The position numbers and the translations under genes are program-made. From contig NC_088302.1 in NCBI RefSeq assembly GCF_032854445.1, positions 34,315,979 to 34,379,978 on the forward strand: 64,000 bases of DNA, written 5' to 3'. Shown here piece after piece: positions 11,195 through 22,922 of the stretch; position 1 is the stretch's first letter; each line of letters opens with the position of its first letter. The notes under the pieces were generated by a model, which did no database searches, was not told the origin of the DNA, and worked only from the letters and a program-made list of their open reading frames with translations. Source of the DNA: Liolophura sinensis (taxonomy: Eukaryota; Mollusca; Polyplacophora; Chitonida; Chitonidae).

Positions 11195-12260
11195 AAGAAA
11201 TCAAATCAATACTTACAGAAGGGCTTAAGTCGTTCTATTCTGGTGAGAGTATGATCGGTGTTTTCCACGTGGGTATTGTCGCACGTGTTCTTGACAGACA
11301 GCGTTAAGAGATCGTATAACATGGGGATTGATTTGAAGTCATCATAAAGCTATATATTACATCCGGGGCAGATGTATCCTGTCCAACCGAGGAACTGTAT
11401 ACACTGTAAAACCATCAACGCCATGCATGAAAATGGCAATAAAAAGCTAGTTATGGTAGCAGCGTTCTTGGGAATATCGCCAGTACTCTTCTCAGATTTC
11501 TTTTAAAAATCAATACTTGAAAGACAGAAATGTCTGATAAAGAGGGTCTGCACCTGTATGACTCCCAGTTCACACCAAGTCATTTAGGTAGCCTTTGTGG
11601 CACCAGTACCTTGTGATTTATAATAAACGTTATTCTGATATATCTACCACATTTATGATTTGTGATTCGCTGTATCTTCGTAACATGATTATCACTTAAA
11701 AGAATATAATATTTTCCCACCATTAACATACGGTCTGTTTCACCCAAGAACTTCAAACTGTCCAGATGACAACCGTGAAGAAAAAGCTTAAATTTCTCAA
11801 TGCCGTCAGAATTACTCCACATATCTCGTAGTATTTCCAATAAATCCATAAAAGTTTTCCTCTTTATAACTCCATTTTAACATTAGACTTTGGTACCCTG
11901 CATAACACATAATCAGATTTCTATTGTAATTACCCATGTCCTGGTAAATAAAAATACCCAAACAGTTTATTATTTGCTTAGTTTGTAACCAGTTGATTTA
12001 GATGCACTGGAAATCGATCATTTAATACTGTTAATCTTCTCTAATGATCAATAAATACATGGTAGCGGTGGGGTGTTTTTTTTATCACAGGCATGATGAC
12101 ACAAGACCATACAATAAAGGCTGTTGTTTTCTGATTGTTTGGCTTGTTAGCCATTAGTAGCGAGTTGTTCATAGTTGATGATACACCAGAATGGTATACT
12201 GAGGAGAAAAAGAAACTATACAAGTTAACTTCAGTCTCCTTTCCGTGGATTTGCATTGAA
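11195..12260. repeat. Duplicated segment (module D copy 2 plus flank), partner of 17.3-18.8 kb
   Basis: The first 275 bases are module D. The following sequence also matches: GAAATGTCTG at 11527 and 17677, GATTTAGATG(C/T)ACTGGAAAT at 11996 and 18527, and the AAATACATGG/AAATACATCC region after it. The second copy has about 440 bases (18.06-18.50 kb) absent here. An 89-codon minus-strand frame (11580-11849, beginning MDLLEILRDM) looks protein-like but is not kept in the partner; I do not recognise it. Confidence 0.55.
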
Positions 12261-12343
12261 CGTACAACCATTAGAAAGGTTTGGAGTGGCCACGCTTCTT
12301 CATCAAATTCCTCACAATAACTCTTAGAGCCAAAACCGAATCA

Positions 12344-12552
12344 GTGAGAACTGAATTCGAGGCGACCATCTGAAGGTGCCGATCGGCGACGGCCTGTGAG
12401 AACTGAATTCGAGGCGACCATCTGCAGATGACAATCGGCGACGGCCTGTGAGAACTGAATTCGAGGCGACCATTCTCAGATGACAATCGGCGACAGTCTG
12501 TGAAAACTGAATTTGAGGCGACCATCTGTAGATAGCAATCGGCGACGGCCTG
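12344..12552. repeat. 52-bp minisatellite, 4 copies
   Basis: Unit starts at 12344, 12396, 12448 and 12500. Each has GAATTCGAGGCGACCATCTG (or a close variant) and ATCGGCGACGGCCTG. Copies differ at only a few positions. Two minus-strand open frames here are by-products of the repeat. Confidence 0.95.
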
Positions 12553-12596
12553 GGATTTACCAAACGCTCATTCAGTTGCCATAGACACAGGTGACA

Positions 12597-13005
12597 CTCC
12601 TGACAGAGCGAAGGTGTAGCGCGATCAAACAGTCAGTCGATCAAACTGTTATGTCTTCACCTTGTCTTCAGGTCTCGATGAATGGCTGTGTTTTGCTCAT
12701 CATTTCAGCCATTCCCGAATAGGTCTAATATAGGCGCCCTGGTCGAGTCATCCAGACGACGTTCACGACCTGTTCATTGTGGCCTACATCCACGGCTATA
12801 CGTTTATGGCCATTCCATTATTTAGTGTAGCTGGCCTCTAATTTGGTTCACCCTGAAGAGCTGATCAGGGGTATAGGTAGTACTTACGGTTCTGTCTATA
12901 CCAGGCATCCGGTGAAAAGAGGCCATGTTAACACAGATAAATAGTCCACCATGACTCCTGTCATCTGTCCACACTGCGTCAATAACCTCACCGCATTGCG
13001 GGTGT
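12597..13005. repeat. Duplicated module A, copy 3
   Basis: It carries CAGTCGATCAAACTGTTATG, TCTTCACCTTGTCTTCAGG, GCCATTCCCGAATAGGTCTA, GAGTCATCCAGACGACGTTC and TGGTTCACCCTGAAGAGCTG. The TATA-like element of copies 1 and 2 is changed to GGGGTATAGGTAGTACTTAC. Confidence 0.65.
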
Positions 13006-13429
13006 TCATGAAAAAACCATCCCTGTATGTTTTCCATACATTTTAAACATTTAAGTTCGTTCTTTCATGTAATGATGTATGTTTGATGTTTTCAAATATA
13101 GTCAAATGAAAAAAGTGCTCCATTAACCTAGCAAAGGTCAGGCTATCCTGTTTCCTCCACCCATCAAAACTGACTGATATGATATAAATGAAAACTTTCA
13201 ACAGTTTGGCGTTAAGCATTGCAATGAAACAGCTGTAAAAGGGGATTACCCCAGACTACAAAATGAAAGGAAAATTAACTGTCATAATTTATTCATACTT
13301 ATTTACTCTTAACCCAAAAAATGATGCATTTTTATATTCAAAGCAACAAAATCCTATTTTGAAAAAAGCAGCAACAACAATAAAAGCCATGTACATTTAT
13401 TCTTTTAAAAAAGCTAAAAATGTACTGGC

Positions 13430-13665
13430 TTTAGGAAGACCCGAACAATGGTGCTAGATATGCGTGCTGTAAGTCGTGAGTTCGAGTCACAAGAACTTTT
13501 CACATATACGACGGCGGTTCGCTTGGGGGACGATAAATCCGAAGTGTGCATAGTAAGCCTTTAACCTTCGTCGGGTACCTGACAAATCCCTTGACTTAAA
13601 GCCGCAGTCGAAACGACACGAGCGGAATTTGAGCACGAGACCTCACGAGAGCCAGTCTTACCTCA
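13430..13665. repeat. Degraded SINE-related sequence
   Basis: GTGAGTTCGAGTCAC resembles a Pol III B box, CATATACGACGGCGG resembles the antisense tail of family-1 SINEs, and TTAAAGCCGCAGTCGAAACG resembles the element at 3.1 kb. The order suggests several SINE scraps. The call is weak. Confidence 0.35.
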
Positions 13666-13734
13666 CAGATTCCATTGTTCTAAAGACCCGATGTGTAATG
13701 TGTGAAACATTATTTAATCCCACTGTCCATTCAG

Positions 13735-13955
13735 CTGTATTCACTGTGCGAGGATCGATGTGTAAAGCAGGCTGTGTGCTGATACAGTGTTGTATTGATG
13801 GCGTCGGAACAGAACAGGGTTATTGCAACGCTAAAACCTGGTGATGAGGTGGAACATTGAAATAAATTACATAGGCTTTGACCGCCCATAAGAAGTGACG
13901 TTTCATTGATGTAAAGACCCGCACCAAAGAATAAATATTTAAAAAGATATACGCC
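13735..13955. repeat. Duplicated module B, copy 3 (partial)
   Basis: TTCACTGTGCGAGGATCGATG, AGAAGTGACGTTTCATTGAT and GTAAAGACCCGCACCAAAGA match copies 1 and 2. The right half of the module is absent. Confidence 0.6.
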
Positions 13956-14179
13956 AACTGAGCCATCGGGGACAGTCGTCGGTCTTATACAAAAGGAATT
14001 AAAACAACCGTTTATTAATTATAAAACATAGTCCCATGCTTATGTTTTGAAGTACGGATTTGTGCCTGGATTTTACAAGGTCACATCATTAGGGCCATCA
14101 ACTTATTTTAATTTTCGAGACTTAAAGTCACTAATGTATAACACAATACTTCAACCATGTTAAAATTCTTTTTACTTCT

Positions 14180-14455
14180 CAAGCCCATTACTAAAGAAAT
14201 AATGAATCAAAATCAGCGATTACAAGAGGGCTTAAGTCGCCCCAATCTGGTGAGAGTGTGATCGGTGTTTATCACCTGGCTATTGTCCGACACATTCCTG
14301 GCAGACAGTGTTAAGAGACCGTATCACGTGGCGATTGATTTAAAGTCAGCAGAAAGCTATTAACATCCGAGGCAGAAGTATCCTGTCAGACCGAGACAGC
14401 TGTACAGACCGAGACCGGGGTAATTACCAGGGCACGGATTGTACTACACCGGAGT
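14180..14455. repeat. Duplicated module D, copy 3
   Basis: GGGCTTAAGTCGCCCCAATC, GAGAGTGTGATCGGTGTTTA and GAGACCGTATCACGTGGCGA match the copies at 11.2 and 17.3 kb. It is closest to copy 4, with which it also shares the upstream CAGC(G/A)ATTACAAG. Confidence 0.65.
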
Positions 14456-14456
14456 T

Positions 14457-14561
14457 AAAACGACCAACAATAAAGACTGCAGGATTTGGACAAAACGATC
14501 AACAATAAAGACTGCAGAATTTGGACAAAACGATCAACAATAACGACTGCAGGATTTGGAC
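14457..14561. repeat. 35-bp tandem repeat, 3 copies
   Basis: Units start at 14457, 14492 and 14527, each with ACAATAAAGACTGCAG (ACAATAACGACTGCAG in the third) followed by ATTTGGAC. Differences are single bases, so the expansion is recent. Confidence 0.95.
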
Positions 14562-15639
14562 TTTAAGTCAAGGCTAATATACTTATCAGCTCTGGCTATC
14601 TTATAAGATGTACAAAAACCGAGTTCCAATTAAAAATGACAGTGTATCAGTTAATCCAGACAGTTTATACACATTTATACACATTTATAATGATATGCTG
14701 TGGTGAGTCAGCGATGTACAATAGTATACAGCCATAAACAGAACGTCGAGTTTTTTTCCAGATCGCGGCAGGTAACATGCACGCATTCCCAACTCTGCCT
14801 ACAAGCTTGCGTACACAGAGTGTATTTTAAATTTCTTCGAATAGTATTGTCTGCGATGAAAAAGAAGTCGTGAAATCTCTCCAACAAATTACAATCTGAA
14901 TAATTGGTTTACTTTATTGTCGATGGAAAATCACACAAATGTCTCATTGGAATTAAGTTTGTGTAAAAACTACTGGAACAAAATCGGCTGACATTTTGAC
15001 ACAGACAGCCTACAGGGACGAATATTACCTTCTCCAAGAAAAACCGTGGGACAATAGATCGGATTTGTACAACCTCTCGGAGAGACCTGAAAAAATCGGC
15101 AAGATCTCATGGCTTTTCATCGAATGGATTCCCATTTGTCGCTCTGGGATCTCTCCGAGCTACAGCCAAAGCCACTCAATAACAATGACATCTCGGGATT
15201 TCATATCAAAATAGACTTGCACTGGTTACCATCAATTAGTTAAAACGGACGGGGCAGACAGTAAACATGCTAAAGCCGCAGCTATAAAAGACAGAAAATC
15301 GCTTTTGTGGTATGCCGGTTGTTTATTAAATATCGTCCAGGTTTTTGCGAAACTTCCATAACTCCTCGCGCGACGTTTTCTGCGCAAGGGACAGAATAAC
15401 TTTGTTCATACCAAATAACTGAAGGCTAAACAATGTAATCAATCGACACCTGCAAACTCTTACCTTTAAAGACGACATTCTGTGAGCGTAAATGTTGGCC
15501 TTTCACCAGGTACGTGATACAATTACTGACGTGAACGACATACGAGTCTACCATCACACTGACCAAAGGCCGTCAGGTGCGATTAAAAAGTATGAGAACT
15601 GAGAGTCCATGCAAGCATGAAATATTATTTCAAAACTCT

Positions 15640-15735
15640 GCCCACTTTCTTCCCATCACAATGCTTTCCGCTGTCGTATAAGTGAAATGGCCTTGAAGAC
15701 TGCGTACAACATCAATCACACAAATATAAAAATCA
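15640..15735 (+). repeat. Family-1 SINE, 3' fragment
   Basis: CACAATGCTTTCCGCTGTCG, TATAAGTGAAATGG and CTTGAAGACTGCGTACAACA follow the 3' part of the family-1 consensus with decay. The fragment is not seen in duplication partner D2b, so it either inserted after the duplication or was lost there. Confidence 0.7.
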
Positions 15736-15964
15736 ATATTAATTGATTAAACTGCTAAAAAGCTGTCTTGTAGCACATCTCAAGATTTTGACAATGTTAA
15801 GATGCTGACATGTTCTAGAACCCATCTTGATGAAGTCATCAAAGGGAAAGTATGAAGTAAAACTAATCACCGGTGTTTGTGATGTTTCTGACACATTTTA
15901 GCAAAATCAACACAAAAAAGACAGCCACCCTCTTTAATAAATTCGAGTGTAAAGTTCTCAATTT

Positions 15965-16250
15965 CTTGTTCTCAAGTACTTGCACTCACTCGAGGCGCTG
16001 CTCCGGGTGATGGAAATGACAAGCCGAACGAGGATAAGTGAGGACGATCTTACAAGGCCCCGGGTGTCTATGTCACTTAATGTAATATTGTTTTATTTTC
16101 ATTCATTGCATCAGGTTTGTTTGGCTCTCTCGTCTCCAAAATTTCATTATTCTCTCCAGAAACATTAACTGTGCATGCAGAAATTGCAGCTATTTGTGTA
16201 CCTTATCACCGGCTGTTCACGACATCAACAGAAAATTAAACAGTTTTCAA
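15965..16250. other. Locally conserved block, copy 1
   Basis: Between this block and 20572-20845 I count few differences over the first 130 bases (for example GGAAATGACAAGCCGAACGA and TCTTACAAGGCCCCG identical), while flanks of the same duplication differ much more and carry indels. A 62-codon plus-strand frame spans it in both copies with mostly conservative changes. It could be an exon, a regulatory element or a structured RNA; the sequence alone does not decide. A strong termination or splice signature is not evident. Confidence 0.5.
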
Positions 16251-16929
16251 GTACTCAGCCCTCTTCAGTGTTTTTTTTAACTGCACCACCTTTACCGCCA
16301 CCGGAGTGCGCTTGGCAGAGATAGCCTCTAAACTACCACTTATCACAGATAGCCTCTAAATATGTTAATTTTAAAATGTTAGGAAAACGTTTATTTAGTG
16401 CTAATAATATTGATGGAATCGGCGAGGCTTTTGTCGAGCTAAAGCTTAGTATCGTGATATCAAAACGGTACTCGCCTGTCTTCCAAAACGGTAACTCTGT
16501 ATCTCCAGGAGCAATATTGCCCTTGAATCAACTCTGAATGATACTGTTCATGTGTTTTTTCTTCGGTGTCTGTGTGCCCATTTCATTTAGAGGTTATATG
16601 AGAAATCTGTGGTCAAGTTATTGTTAGGGGGCGTTTATTTAATATGTGTAATCGATATAAAAATATCGATGGCTTGACGACATATGTTTCCATCTCACAG
16701 TTCAGATAACGACAAAGTTACTCCACAGCCCTACCCGATAATATTCACGTCCTGAATTGCTTTTATAGTGTTCACTGGGAATTCAGTTTAAGACCTCTCT
16801 TGGAGCACACATGCACCGTGTTAGCTATATGTAGCTTGCACCTATTTTCAGATCATATCCAGAAAGGCATATGTAACTAGATACATTAACATTCGGAAAC
16901 ACATGACTATTTTTGCATTAGTAACGATT

Positions 16930-17110
16930 TGTTTTGATTTATTTATTTATCTCCTTCTTGTTTAACGCCATAGTCAAGAAGTTTTCACTGATACGATGGC
17001 GACTAGTTTTATAGATGAAGCAAACATCCGTGACTGGGGTGAACCACAGAACCTTGGCGAGTAACAGGCGAAATCTTCCTCGTGTGCCACATGTAATATT
17101 GATAGACAAC
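16930..17110 (-). repeat. Decayed family-1 SINE, antisense
   Basis: TTGTTTAACGCCATAGTCAA, GAAGTTTTCACTGATACGAT and GGCGACTAGTTTTATAGATG follow the antisense SINE 3' end. It is duplicated with its surroundings at 21440-21600, so it predates duplication D2. Confidence 0.55.
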
Positions 17111-17269
17111 AAGTTGTCTACCAATTTTCATGCAGTGTCACACAAAAGATCACGACTACTGTACGAATATATCCACGTTAACTGCGATTAAATGTTTCTC
17201 TCATTTGATGGCAGTCAGGTTTAAGTCTGAAGGAAACTAGATCGACGTGAACAATGAATCCACTCATTT

Positions 17270-18800
17270 TACAAACCAAGAATTAACTAAAGCAATAAAG
17301 AAGCCAAATCAGCAATTACAAGGGGGCTTAAGTCGCCCCGATTTGATGACAGTGTGATCGGTGTTTATCACCTGGCTATTGTCGAACACATTCCTGACAG
17401 ACAGCGTTAAGAGGTCGTGTAACATGGCGATTGATCTGCCGTCAGTAGCAGGCCATTACATCTGGACAAGGGCAGGAGTATCCTTTCAACCCCCTAGGCT
17501 GGGATCATTACCACAGCACGGATTGTACTACAACGGAGCTCAAGAAAATGATCAACGCCATGATCAATGATCTTTAGAACAGCGTCTGGAAAATTGTGGT
17601 TGTCCTGTTTGCCAATAACCAAGACAAATTTGTTCTCAGATACCTTTTAAACATGACTAGTTAATTTGGAAAAATGGAAATGTCTGTTAAAGACCATCTG
17701 AGCCCGTATAGCTAACAATTCAAACAACATCCTAACCAGCAGGAATTGCTCTCTTAATGCCATGGTGACTGTGTCAGCAATATCCAGTGATTTGTATTGA
17801 AGGTTATGCTGATTTACCCAGCACATTAAGGACTTGTGACGTCGGCTTACTTTTATAATAAGCAGCAATTTGTCCATCTCAATATACAATACAATATTAT
17901 GTAAATTACAAGTGATTATATGCATTACGCGAGCGAGTTGTGTTACGACCCAAACTGTCTGTATTATAAAGAGATGGGTTGTTCGAAATACACGACAGTT
18001 TAGCCGCACAAAAAAGTAACCAAAACCAGTAGATTTTATTTTGCAACAATTTATTAGGTATAACAAGAACAGAACAGAAGGCTTTTACAAATACTAAAGT
18101 ACTTAAGTTTAAGGATAGCAGTATCTATACAAATACTAAAGTACTTACATGTACAACGGTGTCAAGTCCAAACGGACGCATATATTCCACAGTGCGGAAA
18201 ACCATTCAGGCATAAATGCATAAATGAGAGTGAAAATCCACAGTATAACTGAGTGTATGACGAATATACACAAAATTCCACAGACAGGGTCCGTGTACTA
18301 ATAAGCACTGTGTACACAAGAGCACAAATTAAATATACAAGCTCAGACTGAACAAGTGCTCGGTGGAGATAGGATATAACACAGCCAGAGGTTACAACGA
18401 CACCAAAAATTCAGCACAAAAGGCCCACTAAAGTAACAGACCGCGAAGGTGGTATCCCAACATACCACAATCCCAGATAATTTATGCTCTTTAAGACATT
18501 TATAATCAGCTAAGTATGTAAGAACTGATTTAGATGTACTGGAAATTGATCATTAAATACTGTTACTCTTCTCAAATGATCAGTAAATACATCCGTCGGA
18601 AGCCAAGTGGAATATTATATAGCTCAGGCACGATGAAAAGACACCATGTAATGAAGACTAGTATCGTCAAATGGCCTGGTAAGCTGGCAAATATTAGCAT
18701 ACTGTTTGTAGTGTTGTATACACTGCGGTGATATACCGAAAAAAATACTCAACAAGTTAATTACGATTACTTTGGTATCACCTATCCGTGTATTTAAACA
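17270..18800. repeat. Duplicated segment (module D copy 4 plus flank), partner of 11.2-12.3 kb
   Basis: Module D covers the first 330 bases. Homology resumes around GAAATGTCTGTTAAAGACCA and again at 18527 (GATTTAGATGTACTGGAAAT). The stretch 18.06-18.50 kb has no partner; it contains ACAAATACTAAAGTACTTA twice (18088 and 18129). A 139-codon minus-strand frame (17647-18066) is not preserved in the partner and is not recognised. Confidence 0.55.
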
Positions 18801-19949
18801 TACGCAGGCAAAATGAAATTATCACATTAAGTATAATTGAAAAATGGAGAAACTGATTTCCCCGAGAAAAACGCTTGTGTATAATAGAGAACTGATATTA
18901 TTAATTTTCATGCAGAAAATACAGAAAAGATATCCAATAATGAAATTTGATATTCAAACTGCTCGACATATTCCTACTCATAAGGACATTTTTAATAAAA
19001 AGTACGTGGTTTAAAGAGAGGCAGTTACATGGAAGGAATGAACCTCAGTATTTGTATATAATGAAATATTTGAAAGTTCACATGGCTGGAGTTCGCAGTT
19101 TCTGCCAACAATGTGACCATCCCCGCTCCCACTCACACCTGCTCTCTCCCAGCTGTAGTTTTGGTTACGTACATGTAGCACGGTGTATTTCTTCAAATAT
19201 TATAGTCATAGATGAAGAAAGTCGTGAAATTCTCCGAAAAAATACATTCTCAATAACTGGTTTACTTCATTGCCGCTGGAAAATCACACAAAGGTCCCAT
19301 TGGGATTAGGTTTGTGTGGGAACTACTGGAACAAAACCAACTGACCTTTTGACACAGACGACCTACTGGGACGAATATTACCTCCCCCAAGAAAACACCG
19401 TGGGACAATAGATCGGATTTGTACAGCATTTCGGAGAGACCCGGAAGATCGGCAAGATGACATGGCTTTTCACCAAATGAGTTCTCCTTTGTCGCTCAGG
19501 GATCTCTCCGAGCTACCACCCAAACCATTAAGTAACAATGACATGTCGGGATTTTATATCAAAATGAACTTGCGCTGGTTACCATTAATTAGATAAAGCG
19601 GACGGGACAGACAGTAAACACGCTCAAGACGCAGATAGACATTGCTTTCGTCTATATTACGCACGGTTGTTAATCAAAGATCGTAGACGTATCAGGGAAG
19701 CTTAAATCCAGGTTTATGCAAAACTTCCATAACTCCTCGCGTGAAGTTTTCTTCACGTTTATTAATGAGACATTGTAACTATATTTATACCAAATAACTG
19801 AAGGCTGAGCAGTGCAATCAATCGATATCTGGACACTCTAGCAGAGGAAATTTTAAACACAACAATTTACAGCCATGATCATGAAATGCCTGCTGCTAAA
19901 TAATTCGAATCTGTGATTCCAGTGGACACGTATGCCGCTAGAGCAGCAC

Positions 19950-20070
19950 TTTATCCTGTTGACAGGGATTGTATATCCTGGTGACTGAGGTTATATCCTG
20001 ATGACAGAAGTTATGCCGAGTGTCTGTTTCGAATGATACAGTTATACCCTAATGACCGTGGTTATGTTAT
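19950..20070. repeat. Degenerate short tandem repeat (about 20-24 bp)
   Basis: Variants of GGTTATATCCTGATGACAG recur about four times (TTTATCCTGTTGACAGGGA, TATATCCTGGTGACTGAGG, TTATACCCTAATGACCGTGG). Units are too diverged to count exactly. Confidence 0.5.
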
Positions 20071-20571
20071 GCAGACATAATTAATATAGGGGCTGAGTAG
20101 GGGGCACTCCTGAACTATCTTGTAGCGATGAAAATGGTGTATTCGATGATTCTGAAGAAATTTTTGACGACGATCATAAATTGGTAAGACGAAGATGATC
20201 AGCTGCATTATACTGAATTAAAGAATCTTCCGTTGCATTCATGTACATTGGGTAATTCTGACTTGGATAGTTAAACTTTACTTGTGCGGATGTTACAGTA
20301 ACAAAAAAGTGGTATAATAACCAACACTGTATTTGATATATGAAATATAATTAATCAAAACTCCTGATAAGCAATCTTGCAGTACATCCAGTGCTTTGAT
20401 AGCGGATGTTCAACTGTTCCAACAGCCATCCTGTTGTAATTATTAGGTAAACAAAATATCAAATAAACTTTGCCACCCATGTGTGCAATGTTACACATTT
20501 TAGCACAAAACGACGTAAATAGAAAGTGACCCTCTTTAACAAATTCGAGTGCAAAGTTCTTTATGCCTATC

Positions 20572-20845
20572 CTCAAGGGCTTGCACTCACTCGAGGTGCC
20601 GCTCCGGGTAATGGAAATGACAAGCCGAACGAGGATAAGTGAGGGCGATCTTACAAGGCCCCGAGTGTCTGTGTCACTTAATGTAATATTGTTTTATTTT
20701 CATTCATTGCATCACGTTTGTTTGGCTCTGTCGGCTTCAAAATTTCATTAAAATTCTCGCCGGAAACATCAACTGTGCTTGAGGAGATTGAGGCTATTTG
20801 TGTACCTTATCACCGGCTGTTCACGAAATCAGTAAAAAAATAAAC
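20572..20845. other. Locally conserved block, copy 2
   Basis: Partner of 15965-16250. CACTTAATGTAATATTGTTT and TATTTGTGTACCTTATCACC are identical in both. See copy 1 for the interpretation. Confidence 0.5.
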
Positions 20846-21730
20846 AGTGTTTTTATCCCTTTTTGAAACCTCCGTCCCCTTCAGTGTTTATTTAACTGCA
20901 CCTGCTTTACCGCCATCGGTGTGCACTTGTCAGAGATAGCCCCTAAACATTTTAATTTGAAAGTTAGGAAAATGTTTGTTGGGTGCTAACAATATTGATT
21001 ACATCGGCGAATTTTTTGTCGAGCCACAGCTCAGCATCATGATGTGAAACCTTGTTAAAAAAGAAACTTGCTTGTCTTCCCGGGCGGCAACTCTATATCT
21101 CTAGGACAATTGCTCTTGAACCAAGACTGAATGATATTGTCCATGAGTGTTTTTTTTTGTTCTCTTTTATTTGCTGGTGTTCATTTCTTATGTAGAACAT
21201 CTGGGAAAATTAACATCAGTTAAATATCCGAGGGCGTTTATTTAATATGTGTAATTGGTATAGAAATATCGACTGCGTGACGAAACAATTTTTCATCTCG
21301 AGGTACGCCACAGTGCTGCTAAAAAATATAACACAGGTTCAATATACATGTACTAAAGACAGCTACCTTACATGTGTTTTCAAACCATATCCGTGGAGGC
21401 ATATATAACATAAAATACATGTATATGAAGAAGACAATACTTACCTATATACACAAGAAATTTTCACGTAACATATCATGGTGACCAGTTTTATAGGTTG
21501 ATAAGACTTAAATGCCCCCAAATGAACCACGGCGCTTTGACGAGTTATACGAAAATTCTTCTAAAAGTCATATTGGTGGAAGGCATGTGGTATCTAGTTG
21601 AAGACAGCACACGAGAATACCGCCGATGAAAGAAAGGGAAGGGGTCATACCTGTTAAACGGCGTTCACACGATGCCAGATGTATCGAAAGCAGAACAAAC
21701 GTTATTCCATAGTAGATGTGAGCGGTTTTA

Positions 21731-22450
21731 AGGTATAACCTATGTAAATTATGTTGTTAAAGGCATAATCCATGTAAGTCATGCGGCTAAAGGCGTAACC
21801 TTTGTAAGTGATATGGCTAAATGTATAAACTGTGTAAATCATACGACTAAAGGCATAACCTTTGTAAATCATGTGGCTAAAGCCTTAACCTCTGTAAATC
21901 ATGCGGCTAAAGGCGTGATCTACATGTATGTAAATCATACAGTTCAAGGCATATCCTATGTAAATCATAGGGCTAAAGCCAGAACCTATACAAATCATGC
22001 GGCTAAGGTATAGCCTATGTAATTGATTTGACTAAAGCCATAACCTATGTGAATCATTCGGCTAAAGACATAACCTATATATCTGTAAATCATGCGACTA
22101 AAGGTATATCCTATATAAATCATGCGGCTAAAGACATAACCTGTGCAAATCATGCGGCTAAAGGCATAACCTATGTGAATCATTCGGCTAAAGACATAAC
22201 CTATATATATGTAAATCATGCGGCTAAAGGCATAACCTTTGTGAATCATGCGGCTAAAGCCATAACCTTTGCGAATCATGCGGCTTGAGGCATAACCTGT
22301 GTAAATCATGCGGCTAAAGGCATAACCTTTGTGAATCATGCGGCTAAAGCCATAACCTGTGTAAATCATGCGGCTAAAGGCATAAACTATGTGAATCATT
22401 CGGCTAAAGATATAACCTTTGTGAATCATGTGGCTAAATGTATAATTCAG
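21731..22450. repeat. 30-bp minisatellite, about 23 copies
   Basis: The unit is close to AAATCATGCGGCTAAAGGCA followed by TAACCTATGT. Most units are 30 bases; a few are 36 because of a TATATA-type insertion. Because 30 is a multiple of three, open frames arise on both strands (21813-22013 and 22028-22288 plus; 21995-22504 minus, 169 codons, with a repeated GYxFSRMIH). Nothing suggests that any of them is translated: frames break at indels and have no start context. Confidence 0.95.
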
Positions 22451-22684
22451 CTCAGCTGTAGGTCTTCTTGTGGGTTTTGCTGTCAGTTTGAAACCACGAC
22501 ACATGTGACCTTAAATTCGGGGCTACATCTACATCAGCCTATGAAGAAAACTAAGATCTGGTGTATATAAACCGTATAGGACTAGGGTTCATCTAAGATG
22601 ACATTTCCTAGACATTGACATGGACATTTAAAATAATAACGTAACTGAGCAAAACGGGCAAGCTGCCGGGAATTTGCCGGTTTC

Positions 22685-22755
22685 GTGTGACCTTTTGCCA
22701 TAAACCATACTGTCATCAATGCTCTGCTTTTATTCTTAAGAATGTAGTCTGATAC
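22685..22755 (+). repeat. Dispersed repeat R, fragment
   Basis: GTGTGACCTTTTGCCATAAA, ACTGTCATCAATGCTCTGCT and TTTATTCTTAAGAATGTAGT follow the R core with decay. Confidence 0.4.
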
Positions 22756-22769
22756 TTTATTATGTGTGA

Positions 22770-22922
22770 AGGAATCCCCAGTGACCTAGGTAGAGCTCTG
22801 CCCTTCGCCATGCAAGTGAAAAACCGCCTTAGCTAAAGACGTATGGGATCCCGTGAGATCCCACCACGATGTGGCGGAAATATTGACAATGTGACGTTAA
22901 ACAAGACTCATTCATTTGGTCA
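22770..22922 (+). repeat. SINE-like element with ACGTTAAAC tail
   Basis: The end reads GAAATATTGACAATGTGACG then TTAAACAAGACTCATTCATT. This type of terminal stretch is common in molluscan SINEs. The upstream ATCCCCAGTGACCTAGGTAG might be a degraded tRNA-like head, but no clear A or B box is seen. Confidence 0.45.

Larger units (their letters stand above)
14760..17120. repeat. Segmental duplication D2, copy 1
   Basis: It aligns with 19130-21610, with an offset growing from about 4.35 to 4.6 kb. Anchors include GAATAATTGG at 14898, GACACAGACAGCCTACAGGG near 14999, CGGGATCTCTCCGAGCTAC-type sequence, TTCCATAACTCCTCGCG and CAAATAACTGAAGGCTAA. A TATAAAAG lies at about 15285 behind GGCAGACAGTAAACA; the partner has lost it. 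The 3' end is a decayed antisense SINE. Confidence 0.75.
19130..21610. repeat. Segmental duplication D2, copy 2
   Basis: Partner of 14760-17120. GAACTACTGGAACAAAACCA, GACCTACTGGGACGAATATT and CACCGTGGGACAATAGATCG keep the order of copy 1. An extra 0.3 kb (about 19.96-20.30 kb) includes a small degenerate repeat and has no equivalent in copy 1. Confidence 0.75.

Noticed and set aside
11580-11849. 89-codon minus-strand frame (MDLLEILRDM...) as a gene
   Set aside because: It looks protein-like but has no family match I can name, no splice borders, and is not preserved in its duplicated partner near 17.7-18.0 kb.
12271-12563. Two overlapping minus-strand frames of 84 and 79 codons
   Set aside because: They follow the 52-bp minisatellite and repeat the same peptide in shifted frames.
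21995-22504. 169-codon minus-strand frame
   Set aside because: It is a by-product of the 30-bp minisatellite; the plus strand is open over the same stretch.
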